This document shows positions 1 to 5,184 of a stretch of DNA of 11,810 nucleotides, one piece after another. Each line of letters opens with the position of its first letter. Within the stretch, counting starts at the first letter, position 1. A program made the position numbers and the translations under genes. A model generated the notes under the pieces. That model was not told where the DNA came from. It saw nothing but the letters and a program-made list of their open reading frames with translations, and ran no database searches. The DNA is from Candidatus Iainarchaeum andersonii SCGC AAA011-E11 (lineage in GTDB: Archaea > Iainarchaeota > Iainarchaeia > Iainarchaeales > Iainarchaeaceae): positions 5,003 through 16,812 of the forward strand of contig AQRS01000017.1 of assembly GCA_000402355.1 (NCBI GenBank). Direction: 5' to 3'.

Positions 1-1
1 A

Positions 2-127
2 AATGCCGAAAAACTTTCGCGGTTTGCTATAGAAACGACTTTTGAGGACAATCCAAATGCGGAATCCGATTTTTCATTGGGCGATAACGCATTCATCATG
101 GTTGACTCTGACAGCTACATAGTGTGA
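2..127 (+). CDS. C-terminal fragment of an unrecognised protein (5' end outside window)
   Basis: One frame is open from base 2 to a TGA at 125-127 and encodes 41 residues, ending ...DSDSYIV. The other two plus frames close early. The fragment is acidic (several D and E, with DNPNAESDF in the middle) and shows no motif I recognise. The gene starts upstream of the window, so domain content, start and function cannot be judged. It converges with the minus-strand tRNA-Asn, separated by 77 bases that hold no other gene. Confidence 0.6.
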   Translation, partial: NAEKLSRFAIETTFEDNPNAESDFSLGDNAFIMVDSDSYIV

Positions 128-192
128 ATTACCAGGCATCCACCATTCGCGCAAGCGCGGAAGAACTCTGCCGCGCGACTTCATTAGGCCAC

Positions 193-198
193 AAAAAA
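193..198 (-). terminator. T-tract terminator of tRNA-Asn
   Basis: Six consecutive T on the minus strand begin seven bases after the tRNA discriminator base. Archaeal RNA polymerase commonly terminates at oligo-T tracts, so this is the likely end of the tRNA transcript. There is no accompanying strong hairpin. Confidence 0.5.
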
Positions 199-204
199 TC
201 CGAG

Positions 205-277
205 CGCCCTCGGTAGGATTTGAACCTACGACCACCCGATTAACAGTCGGGTGCTCTACCTGCTGAGCTACAAGGGC
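205..277 (-). tRNA. tRNA-Asn (anticodon GTT)
   Basis: The minus strand folds into a full 73-nt cloverleaf. The acceptor stem is GCCCTTG/CGAGGGC with one G-T pair and discriminator G. The D arm is GCTC/GAGC with AGCAGGTA loop. The anticodon stem CCCGA/TCGGG carries loop CTGTTAA with anticodon GTT at its centre. The variable loop is five bases, and the T arm is GTAGG/CCTAC with loop TTCAAAT. There is no intron, and CCA is not encoded, so it must be added by the CCA-adding enzyme. No convincing TATA box is visible at -26; a weaker AT-rich stretch lies near 325-340. Confidence 0.97.
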
Positions 278-364
278 ACGAATTGTAGAAAGAGCCTTTC
301 CTTCTCTACTAAGTGTTTTCGAATACCTTTTTAATACTTAACCAGCAGCCCGCGGGGCTAAGCA

Positions 365-370
365 TTTAAA
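365..370 (+). promoter_or_regulatory. TATA box of the 396-1376 membrane protein gene
   Basis: TTTAAA centred near 367 predicts a transcription start about 26 bases downstream, near 393. That is only about three bases before the ATG at 396, and no Shine-Dalgarno sequence precedes the ATG, so the mRNA is probably near-leaderless. A short palindrome AGCCC-GCG-GGGCT lies just upstream (347-359) and could be an operator or chance. Confidence 0.5.
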
Positions 371-395
371 CACCAAAACCGTTTATAGAAGCTAT

Positions 396-1376
396 ATGGA
401 AAAAGGCGCGGAACTCCGTGAAATGGCCGCAATAGCCCTTGCAATAGCGCTCTCAATAGCCGCAAGCGCCCTGCTTTTCCAGTCAACCGGGCTGAACGCT
501 TCCGCACTGTTCAACCCGGACGGCTTTGCAGGCATAATATCCGCCATTACAAGCGCAAGCTTCATTGGATTCGCGCTTTTGTTCCCTGTTTCCTTTGGCG
601 TTGTTTCGGGGCTGAGCCACTCGCTCGAAAAAAAGCAATTGCTCGTGCCGGCCATTGCAGGAACTGTGCCGGGAATAATTGCCATGCTAGCGCTTTCCGG
701 TTTTTCCGTGGAAAAAATTTTTGTGGCGGCTGGCTTTGCGGCCGGAATTATTGTTGCGGTGCAATACAGCTTTGTGAAGAAAAAGGAGTTCAAAACATTA
801 GTGGTTTACAGGACGGGCTACGCTTCCGCAAAAACAGGGTTCCTCGTTTTCGGGATTTTTTTGTTTGTCGCGGTTGCCTTCAGCCTTGGCGCGAACAATG
901 AAGCGAGCTCGCAGGACTTCAAGGACGCGGTAATGGAGATGGCTTACTCGCCCGCAAATGTTGACGCGGTTTCAGAGCAGTCAGCGGACATACTTTTGAA
1001 CGCGCGGAAGCAATCAGTTTCAGAGATAATTTCAACGCCGGAATTCGGAGCTCTGCTCGACAACAATGACGCGGAGTCAAAGGGGTTCGTGCAGAGAATG
1101 GCTTTGATGGGGCAGAGCCTCGGCAGCAATGAAACAAGGCAAAAACTGGTTCAGCAAATCAGGGAAAAGCAAAACTCTGAACAGCTCGTTACCTTCGATT
1201 CCATTGCGGAGCGCGTGCCATACCTTGCCTTCCTCGCAAATTATTACTGGCTGTTCGCGTCCTTTGCGGTTTTCACTACTTTCATATTCTTTGCCAACAT
1301 TGTTGCTGCAAACCTTGCCGCACTATACGCATTGGCAACCGAGTTTGCGGCAAAAAAGCTGAAAAAAAGCGCATGA
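396..1376 (+). CDS. Multi-pass membrane protein of unknown function
   Basis: 326 residues. I do not recognise the family. Hydrophobic segments suggest helices at about 10-29, 44-73 (long, perhaps a re-entrant or two short helices), 82-101, 105-126, 145-164 and 278-308. Between the fifth and last helices lies a hydrophilic, probably folded loop (about 166-275) rich in Q, E, S and N, with no cysteines. Basic patches (KKKEFK at 128-133, and the C-terminal KKLKKSA) suggest these ends are cytoplasmic, which would put the 110-residue domain outside. Residues 61-126 have Gly/Pro-rich helices typical of small transport or scaffold proteins, but no transporter signature is visible. It starts at the first ATG, just after a predicted transcription start, with no SD. 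It is not obviously in an operon. Confidence 0.85.
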   Translation: MEKGAELREMAAIALAIALSIAASALLFQSTGLNASALFNPDGFAGIISAITSASFIGFALLFPVSFGVVSGLSHSLEKKQLLVPAIAGTVPGIIAMLALSGFSVEKIFVAAGFAAGIIVAVQYSFVKKKEFKTLVVYRTGYASAKTGFLVFGIFLFVAVAFSLGANNEASSQDFKDAVMEMAYSPANVDAVSEQSADILLNARKQSVSEIISTPEFGALLDNNDAESKGFVQRMALMGQSLGSNETRQKLVQQIREKQNSEQLVTFDSIAERVPYLAFLANYYWLFASFAVFTTFIFFANIVAANLAALYALATEFAAKKLKKSA

Positions 1377-1410
1377 GCACCGCGGGGCCTCACAATTAAC
1401 CGTCAACGGA

Positions 1411-1454
1411 AAATGACCCCGCAAGACCGTGCTATGAATGGCGGGGGGTCATTT
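1411..1454 (+). other. Stable stem-loop in the 1377-1534 intergenic region
   Basis: AAATGACCCCGC (1411-1422) is the inverted complement of GCGGGG..GTCATTT (1441-1454), apart from two extra G in the right arm. This gives a 12-bp stem with an 18-base loop. No T-tract follows, so it is not a classical terminator. It lies between the stop of the membrane protein gene and the promoter of the small charged ORF. It could be an RNA 3' end stabiliser, a protein-binding site or part of a small RNA. Confidence 0.45.
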
Positions 1455-1483
1455 GGGGTTGCTGAACGGCCTGCTTTGCACGG

Positions 1484-1499
1484 GAAAAAGCTTATTAAG
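1484..1499 (+). promoter_or_regulatory. BRE/TATA promoter of the small charged ORF
   Basis: GAAAAAG followed directly by CTTATTAAG matches an archaeal BRE plus box A. The predicted start of transcription is near 1520, giving a leader of about 15 bases that contains AGGTG (1523-1527) seven bases before the TTG at 1535. Promoter, ribosome site and start codon therefore agree with one another. Confidence 0.5.
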
Positions 1500-1534
1500 A
1501 AAAAAGCCTTTCCTTGTGCTGAAGGTGGTTTTGT

Positions 1535-1762
1535 TTGCCGGAGAAGCATTACAGCGAGTTCAAGGAGAACATTGCAAAGCGCGACGAGCACCGCAGAATT
1601 GTCGAGGAAAAGAGGCGCAGGAAAAGCAAAATTCCCGGCATAAGCGCCCTCGAAGACTGGCTTGTTGCGCGGCACGAAAGCAAGGCGGGAGAGCACGAGC
1701 GCAAGGCATTTGAGGCCGCGGAAAAACATGCGGAAGCGCTGAAGCAGAAGCACAAAGAGTGA
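1535..1762 (+). CDS. Small highly charged helical protein, TTG start
   Basis: 75 residues, unknown family. More than half of the residues are K, R, E, H or D, arranged as two probable helices: about 2-32 (EFKENIAKRDEHRRIVEEKRRRK) and about 41-75, joined by KIPGISALEDW. The basic patch RRRK at 28-31 could bind nucleic acid, but this is inference. The only start in frame after an upstream TGA (1520) is TTG at 1535. It is preceded by AGGTG with good spacing and by a matching promoter, which is why I accept it over longer ORFs in other frames (for example one starting at 1438). It is followed by a copy of the pyrimidine-rich element that probably terminates it. Confidence 0.6.
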   Translation: MPEKHYSEFKENIAKRDEHRRIVEEKRRRKSKIPGISALEDWLVARHESKAGEHERKAFEAAEKHAEALKQKHKE

Positions 1763-1790
1763 AGCAGAAATTTATTTTATAATTGTTTAA

Positions 1791-1879
1791 CTGCGAAGCA
1801 GTTCTTTTTCTTTTTAGTGCAGGATTTGCACTTTTCTTTTTAGAGCGGGTTTTTCTTTTCGTGCAACGAAAAGAAAAAA
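1791..1879 (+). repeat. Pyrimidine-rich intergenic element, copy 1
   Basis: Parts in order: a small hairpin CTGC-GAA-GCAG (1791-1801); a T-tract TTCTTTTTCTTTTT; a block AGTGCA-GGATT-TGCACT followed by TTTCTTTTT; and a 12-bp hairpin TTTTTCTTTTCG / CGAAAAGAAAAA (1850-1861 with 1867-1878). The same order of parts recurs at 3611-3693 and, in longer form, at 11461-11573. It lies between the 3' ends of the small ORF (+) and the SRP RNA (-). Confidence 0.75.
1850..1878. terminator. Bidirectional terminator hairpin (small ORF + / SRP RNA -)
   Basis: The perfect 12-bp stem has pyrimidines in the left arm and purines in the right. Either strand is therefore transcribed as U-rich RNA when it first enters the element: TTTTTCTTTT on plus, TTTTTTCTTTT on minus directly after the SRP RNA. 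This suits termination of two convergent transcripts. Termination activity is inferred from composition and position. Confidence 0.55.
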
Positions 1880-1880
1880 G

Positions 1881-2154
1881 CGCAGTGGGCGCTCCCTCGA
1901 GTGGATCGAATCCGAAAATTGCAGCGTTAGCCCAAGCCTTTTCTTGCTTCCGTTTGCCTTAAGCATTGAAAAGCAAAGTTACCGCTGCACCCTTCCGGGC
2001 CTCACGGGGTTGGCTCAACTAAGCAATCTCAAGGGACAGAAGGTCATTGTACAGATTTGGCGCTGCAACTCTAGACTGACCGCCCCTAGGGATTCGGTTC
2101 TTGCTGAAGCGGGTTTCAAGTAACAGGGGACCGCTACTTCCCCAACCTAGCCCG
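1881..2154 (-). ncRNA. ffs: Signal recognition particle RNA (archaeal 7S RNA)
   Basis: On the minus strand the hallmark SRP54-binding hairpin is present at 2005-1978, with GTGAGGCCCGGAAGGG and GCAGCGG forming helix 8 and its asymmetric loop. The 5' part contains the Alu-domain motif AGCGGTCCCCTGTTAC, followed by GAAACC and AGGGGCGGTC. Long-range helix 5 pairing is visible (GUUGCAGCG with CGCUGCAAU, and further out GGUC with GAUC). About 274 nt fits archaeal 7S RNA. The 5' end is set by a TATA box 25 bases upstream, and the 3' end by the T-tract at 1880-1871. The closing helix 1 looks short (GGGC with GCCC at best). The RNA forms SRP with SRP19 and SRP54 and targets nascent membrane and secreted proteins. 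Confidence 0.92.
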
Positions 2155-2175
2155 AAATATAATGAGCGCAACCAC

Positions 2176-2183
2176 TATTTAAA
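2176..2183 (-). promoter_or_regulatory. TATA box of the SRP RNA gene
   Basis: On the minus strand TTTAAATA is centred 25 bases before the presumed SRP RNA 5' end (2154), the standard archaeal distance. The upstream flank GGTGTTTTGG is only a modest BRE. The match of spacing and RNA start supports both calls. Confidence 0.75.
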
Positions 2184-2305
2184 ACCAAAACACCAAAAAA
2201 AATCGGAAAAAACAAGAAAATAAAGCAAAAAAAAGCCTCCAAATTCAATACGCGAGGGTTTTAACACTTTTTTTGCGATAAAGAGCTTATGTTAAGCCAT
2301 ATTAA

Positions 2306-2324
2306 CATTTTTTGGCAAAAAATG
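2306..2324. promoter_or_regulatory. 19-bp perfect palindrome upstream of ftsZ
   Basis: CATTTTTTG and CAAAAAATG flank a single central G: nine-base arms with no mismatch. Copies of TTAAC lie on both sides (2302-2306 and 2331-2335), and an inverted GTTAA lies at 2291-2295. The location between the SRP RNA promoter and ftsZ suggests an operator for a dimeric regulator, or a small RNA hairpin. The right arm also holds the ATG of a 34-codon ORF. Function is inferred only. Confidence 0.4.
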
Positions 2325-2426
2325 AAAAAATTAACAATTCTACATAAGGAAAGGGGCTTGTTTTCGGCACCCGTTGTAAAAAGGAGCGTTATGCGGGTTC
2401 TATACATAAAAGTGAACGTATATTAA
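2322..2426 (+). CDS. Possible 34-residue leader ORF upstream of ftsZ
   Basis: ATG at 2322 opens a 34-codon frame ending ...YIKVNVY with TAA at 2424-2426. It has no SD at this start, but an internal in-frame ATG at 2391 is preceded by AAGGAG (2381-2386), giving an 11-residue version. The stop codon runs into the next SD (TAAGGAGG), a layout typical of translational coupling. The product is basic (theoretical K/R excess) and unknown. It may be chance in an AT-rich leader, and a TATA-like TATATTAA at 2419-2426 could start ftsZ transcription downstream of it. Confidence 0.25.
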   Translation: MKKLTILHKERGLFSAPVVKRSVMRVLYIKVNVY

Positions 2427-2440
2427 GGAGGTTTGCAGCA

Positions 2441-2491
2441 ATGATAGTAGAATCAAGCTTTTTTCTGTTGAAAATGACAAAAGCCAGATAA
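2441..2491 (+). CDS. Possible 16-residue leader peptide directly before ftsZ
   Basis: ATG at 2441 is preceded by AAGGAGGT (2425-2432), the strongest SD match in the window, at a normal spacing of eight bases. The frame encodes MIVESSFFLLKMTKAR and stops at TAA 2489-2491, 16 bases before the ftsZ ATG. The peptide has a short hydrophobic core. It could couple translation to ftsZ or act as an attenuator. The doubt is whether the region is transcribed: if TATATTAA at 2419-2426 is the promoter, the mRNA would begin near 2448 and omit the peptide. Confidence 0.35.
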   Translation: MIVESSFFLLKMTKAR

Positions 2492-2507
2492 AAATGGGGT
2501 GAAACCA

Positions 2508-3593
2508 ATGAAGTCTATAGTGGAAAATGCAGTGAATACCGCCGCCGAGAAGAAGGATGACAAGCTCGAGGAGTTTGGAACGCCGAAAATAATGGTTATC
2601 GGAGCGGGAGGAGCCGGCTGTAACGCAGTCAACAGGCTCGCAAATATGGGTGTTGCGGGAGCAATGCTTGTTGCAGTAAACACGGACAAGCAGCACCTGG
2701 CAATAATCAGCGATGAACTGACCAAGATACTAATAGGAAAGTCGGTAACACGCGGTTTGGGGGCAGGCGGTTACCCCGAAATAGGTGCAAAGGCGGCAGA
2801 AGTATCCCGAAGCGCCTTGGAAGAAATCCTTGACGGAGTTGACATGCTGTTCATAAGCGCGGGAATGGGCGGAGGAACAGGAACAGGCTGCGCGCCAATC
2901 ATAGCGGAAATCGCGAAGGAACAGGGTGCAATAGTAATTGCAATAGTAACCTATCCTTTCGCGCTTGAAAAAGCAAGGCTAATCAAGGCCGAGGAGGGAA
3001 TCGAATCATTGCGCGAAGTCACGGACACTGTAGTTGTAATTGACAACAACAGGCTCGTGCAATTGGTGCCTAACCTCCCGATTCAGGATGCATTCAAGGT
3101 GGCCGATGAAGTAATTGCGAGAACAGTGCGCGGAATAACGGAAACAATCACGCAGCCCTCGCTCATCAACCTCGACTACGCGGACGTGCGCTCAATAATG
3201 AGCAACAAAGGCCTTTCAGTGATTGCTGTCGGCGAATCAAAGTCAGTCGACAGAGTCAATGATGTTGTCGAAGACACTTTGAAGAACGCACTCCTTGATG
3301 TCGACATAGGGGGAGCAACAGGAGCGCTCATCCACATAACCGGGGGCCCTGATTTGACTCTCGGAGAAGCCAACCAGATTGGAGAAATGCTCACGGAAAG
3401 AATCGATCCTAAAGCAACTGTCATCTGGGGTTCGAGGGTTGACCCGACATTCGAGAACAAGATTGAGGTCATAACAATCTTCACAGGAGTCTCCAGCCCG
3501 TACATCAAGGGACCTAGTTCGGCAGCGGCGGGAAAAGGAAGCAGGGGCTCTATGGCGGATAAGGACCCATTCGACCTGGATTATTTGAGGTAA
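2508..3593 (+). CDS. ftsZ1: Cell division GTPase FtsZ, archaeal FtsZ1 type
   Basis: 361 residues from ATG 2508. A tubulin-fold GTPase that polymerises at the division site. Visible features: nucleotide-binding GAGGAGCNAVNR (32-43), NTDKQHL (58-64), signature loop GGGTGTG (121-127), and the T7 region NLDYADVRSIM (221-231) with the catalytic Asp that acts on the neighbouring subunit's GTP. The N-terminus MKSIVENAV and NTDxQHL point to FtsZ1 rather than FtsZ2, by recall of the family. After the globular domain (to about 333) comes a short Gly/Ser/Ala linker and an acidic tail DPFDLDYLR, probably the peptide that binds a membrane anchor. The ATG at 2508 is preferred over an in-frame GTG at 2499 because that GTG lies inside the SD GGTGA (2498-2502). 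It is convergent with the M50 protease gene. Confidence 0.97.
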   Translation: MKSIVENAVNTAAEKKDDKLEEFGTPKIMVIGAGGAGCNAVNRLANMGVAGAMLVAVNTDKQHLAIISDELTKILIGKSVTRGLGAGGYPEIGAKAAEVSRSALEEILDGVDMLFISAGMGGGTGTGCAPIIAEIAKEQGAIVIAIVTYPFALEKARLIKAEEGIESLREVTDTVVVIDNNRLVQLVPNLPIQDAFKVADEVIARTVRGITETITQPSLINLDYADVRSIMSNKGLSVIAVGESKSVDRVNDVVEDTLKNALLDVDIGGATGALIHITGGPDLTLGEANQIGEMLTERIDPKATVIWGSRVDPTFENKIEVITIFTGVSSPYIKGPSSAAAGKGSRGSMADKDPFDLDYLR

Positions 3594-3629
3594 AGGCGGC
3601 TTTCGCCTTTACTTTCTTTTTCTTTTTTT
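3591..3629 (+). terminator. ftsZ terminator hairpin with T-tract
   Basis: TAAAGGCG (3591-3598, starting at the ftsZ stop codon) pairs with CGCCTTTA (3604-3611) around a five-base loop. The T-rich run CTTTCTTTTTCTTTTTTT follows at once. This resembles an intrinsic terminator and forms the front of repeat copy 2. Confidence 0.6.
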
Positions 3630-3693
3630 CGCACAGAATTTACACTTTTCTTTTTGGTACAGCTTTTTCTTTTCGTGTCAACGAAAAGAAAAA
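3611..3693 (+). repeat. Pyrimidine-rich intergenic element, copy 2
   Basis: Same parts as copy 1: T-tract, then a block with ATTTACACTTTTCTTTTT (ATTTGCACTTTTCTTTTT in copy 1), then hairpin TTTTTCTTTTCG / CGAAAAGAAAAA (3664-3675 with 3682-3693) with a six-base loop. It fills almost all of the space between the convergent ftsZ and M50 protease genes and ends four bases before the protease stop codon. The minus strand also reads a T-rich arm here, so it can serve both transcripts. Confidence 0.75.
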
Positions 3694-3697
3694 GGTG

Positions 3698-5110
3698 TTA
3701 GAAGAACAGCGGCAGCGCATTGATTATGAAGAGCGCGAGCACCAAAAACAAAAAGAATTTGCCGATTAGTTTCTGCCTCTGCTCTTTTGTTTTTCCCGTG
3801 AATGAAATGTAAGGCGCGAACAATATTTTTGCCATGCGCCCGCCGTCAAAAGGGCTCATGGGAAGGAAATTGAGTGCGGCCGCCGAGAAATTCAGGAACA
3901 ACAGCCAGAAGAAGAACTCGACAAACAAGTCAACCGCAGTGGCATAAGCCGAATAGGATTCGGGGACCTGCAGCGATTCATTCCTTATCGGTTCGGGAAC
4001 GAAACCGAACTGGCCGAGCGCATTCGGCTGCAGGGTAAGCTCAATCTCCTGCCCGTTCCTTTCAAGCAAAAAAGTTTTTGCCGCGAGCCGGTTTTTCTGG
4101 AGCTGTTCGACGAGTTGCCTCGGCCCGGTTATCGCAACGCCGTTCACTTCTTTTATTGTGTCCCCTGCCTCGAATTTTCCGAATGCTGAGGACGGGAAAA
4201 CCGAGCCGCAGAACTCGGTTTTTTCAAGAACCTCGCTTATTTTCACTCCTGTAAATGCATTGTCCAGAAGCCCTGGGTAAAAATGATTAGTGAGCGGAAC
4301 AACCGCAGCCATTGAACCCACAACAACCACAATGGAGAAAAGCATTACAACAATGTTAGCCATGGGCCCCGCAGCAAGGAAAGGCAGCACCTTTTCGTCC
4401 TTTGCGCGCTTAACTTGTTTCTCGTCGGGCTCGACAAACGCCCCTATAGGGAGAAAACCGAGGAGAAGTATTCCTGTTGATTTTATTTTGAAGCCGTGCC
4501 TTCTTCCAAGAACGCCGTGCATTGCCTCGTGCACAACCAGAATAATCAGCAGGGAAATCCACGCGTGGAGCGGCGGGCTTATAGGAACGTTCGGAAGCTG
4601 AACACCCGGAATCAGTGGCGCGACTGCGGGGCAGCTCCTAATGCCCAACAAATATTTTGAAACAATGTCGAACGCCTGCGCCACGAGAAGCATGAGAGTG
4701 AAGCCCGAGAGCCCCATGAGGCCGAACGAAATAACGAGCGGAAGGTAAAATGGCCCCACAAAAATGTTTGATGAGAGCGCGCCGCCGAAAAAATAGTCCA
4801 ATGCAACCATGAACAGCGAAAGGGACAGGAAGGACGCGAGAAAAAGCGCGGTTCTTTTTGCCTTAGAAAGCTTCCTGCCGAACCAGAAGTCGATTGCAAT
4901 CGCGCCAAAACCTATTACCAGCCCTGCGAGCGCGAAAAAATCAAGAAGTTTTTTGTTTTTTGCGGCCTTGTCGAAAAGCGCTATTGGTTTTTTTGTTTTG
5001 ATGAGGCTGATTACAAAATACGTGTCATTTTTCGTGAATTTTTTTATGAGGAAAGTGACGAGGACCGAAACAACCAGGAAAGCAACCGCAATAAGCGCAA
5101 AATCAGCCAT
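3698..5110 (-). CDS. Membrane-embedded site-2 protease (M50 family) with PDZ domain
   Basis: 470 residues. An intramembrane zinc metalloprotease that cleaves transmembrane substrates. Helices occur at about 3-22, 58-75, 88-107, 118-150, 182-200, 245-273, 395-416 and 450-468. The zinc-binding HEAMH is at 194-198 in a hydrophobic segment. AAGPMANI (247-254) follows the conserved S2P layout. A PDZ-like domain (about 285-362, with AGDTIKEVNGVAI) is inserted before the last core motif NFLPMSPFDGG (414-424), whose Asp 422 is the third zinc ligand. The N-terminal 110 residues with extra helices are longer than in minimal S2Ps. ATG 5110 lies about two bases from the start predicted by the TATA box at 5135-5142, so the mRNA is probably leaderless. 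It is divergent from PAN. Substrate is unknown; an anti-regulator role is only the family precedent. Confidence 0.93.
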   Translation of the reverse strand: MADFALIAVAFLVVSVLVTFLIKKFTKNDTYFVISLIKTKKPIALFDKAAKNKKLLDFFALAGLVIGFGAIAIDFWFGRKLSKAKRTALFLASFLSLSLFMVALDYFFGGALSSNIFVGPFYLPLVISFGLMGLSGFTLMLLVAQAFDIVSKYLLGIRSCPAVAPLIPGVQLPNVPISPPLHAWISLLIILVVHEAMHGVLGRRHGFKIKSTGILLLGFLPIGAFVEPDEKQVKRAKDEKVLPFLAAGPMANIVVMLFSIVVVVGSMAAVVPLTNHFYPGLLDNAFTGVKISEVLEKTEFCGSVFPSSAFGKFEAGDTIKEVNGVAITGPRQLVEQLQKNRLAAKTFLLERNGQEIELTLQPNALGQFGFVPEPIRNESLQVPESYSAYATAVDLFVEFFFWLLFLNFSAAALNFLPMSPFDGGRMAKILFAPYISFTGKTKEQRQKLIGKFFLFLVLALFIINALPLFF

Positions 5111-5134
5111 AAATGAAAGAGTTGGATAGCATTG

Positions 5135-5142
5135 TTTATAAA
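5135..5142. promoter_or_regulatory. Symmetric TATA box shared by the M50 protease and PAN genes
   Basis: TTTATAAA is a perfect palindrome. Counting 26 bases each way gives starts near 5113 on minus (protease ATG at 5110, leaderless) and near 5165 on plus (PAN ATG at 5185, about 20-base leader holding GAGG at 5173-5176). The minus side has the better BRE (GAAAC). No other TATA candidate is as well placed for either gene. Confidence 0.6.
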
Positions 5143-5184
5143 GTTTCTTCTTCAGAAAGGTTATTGACTAATGAGGCGAACCTT

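Noticed and set aside
146..160. CGCGC-AA-GCGCG inverted repeat after the first gene
   Set aside because: The loop would be only two bases; shortening the stem leaves three pairs, so it is probably chance.
1403..1753. 116-codon minus-strand open frame, and plus frames from 1413 and 1438
   Set aside because: They overlap the small charged ORF, which alone has a matched promoter, ribosome site and terminator. The others run through a stem-loop and lack signals.
2499..2507. GTG at 2499 as the ftsZ start, adding three residues
   Set aside because: The GTG is part of the GGTGA ribosome site, and ATG 2508 gives the MKSIV start typical of FtsZ1.
5113..5184. ATG 5113 as the PAN start, adding 24 residues
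   Set aside because: It lies upstream of the predicted plus-strand transcription start, overlaps the promoter, and ATG 5185 has a GAGG site.
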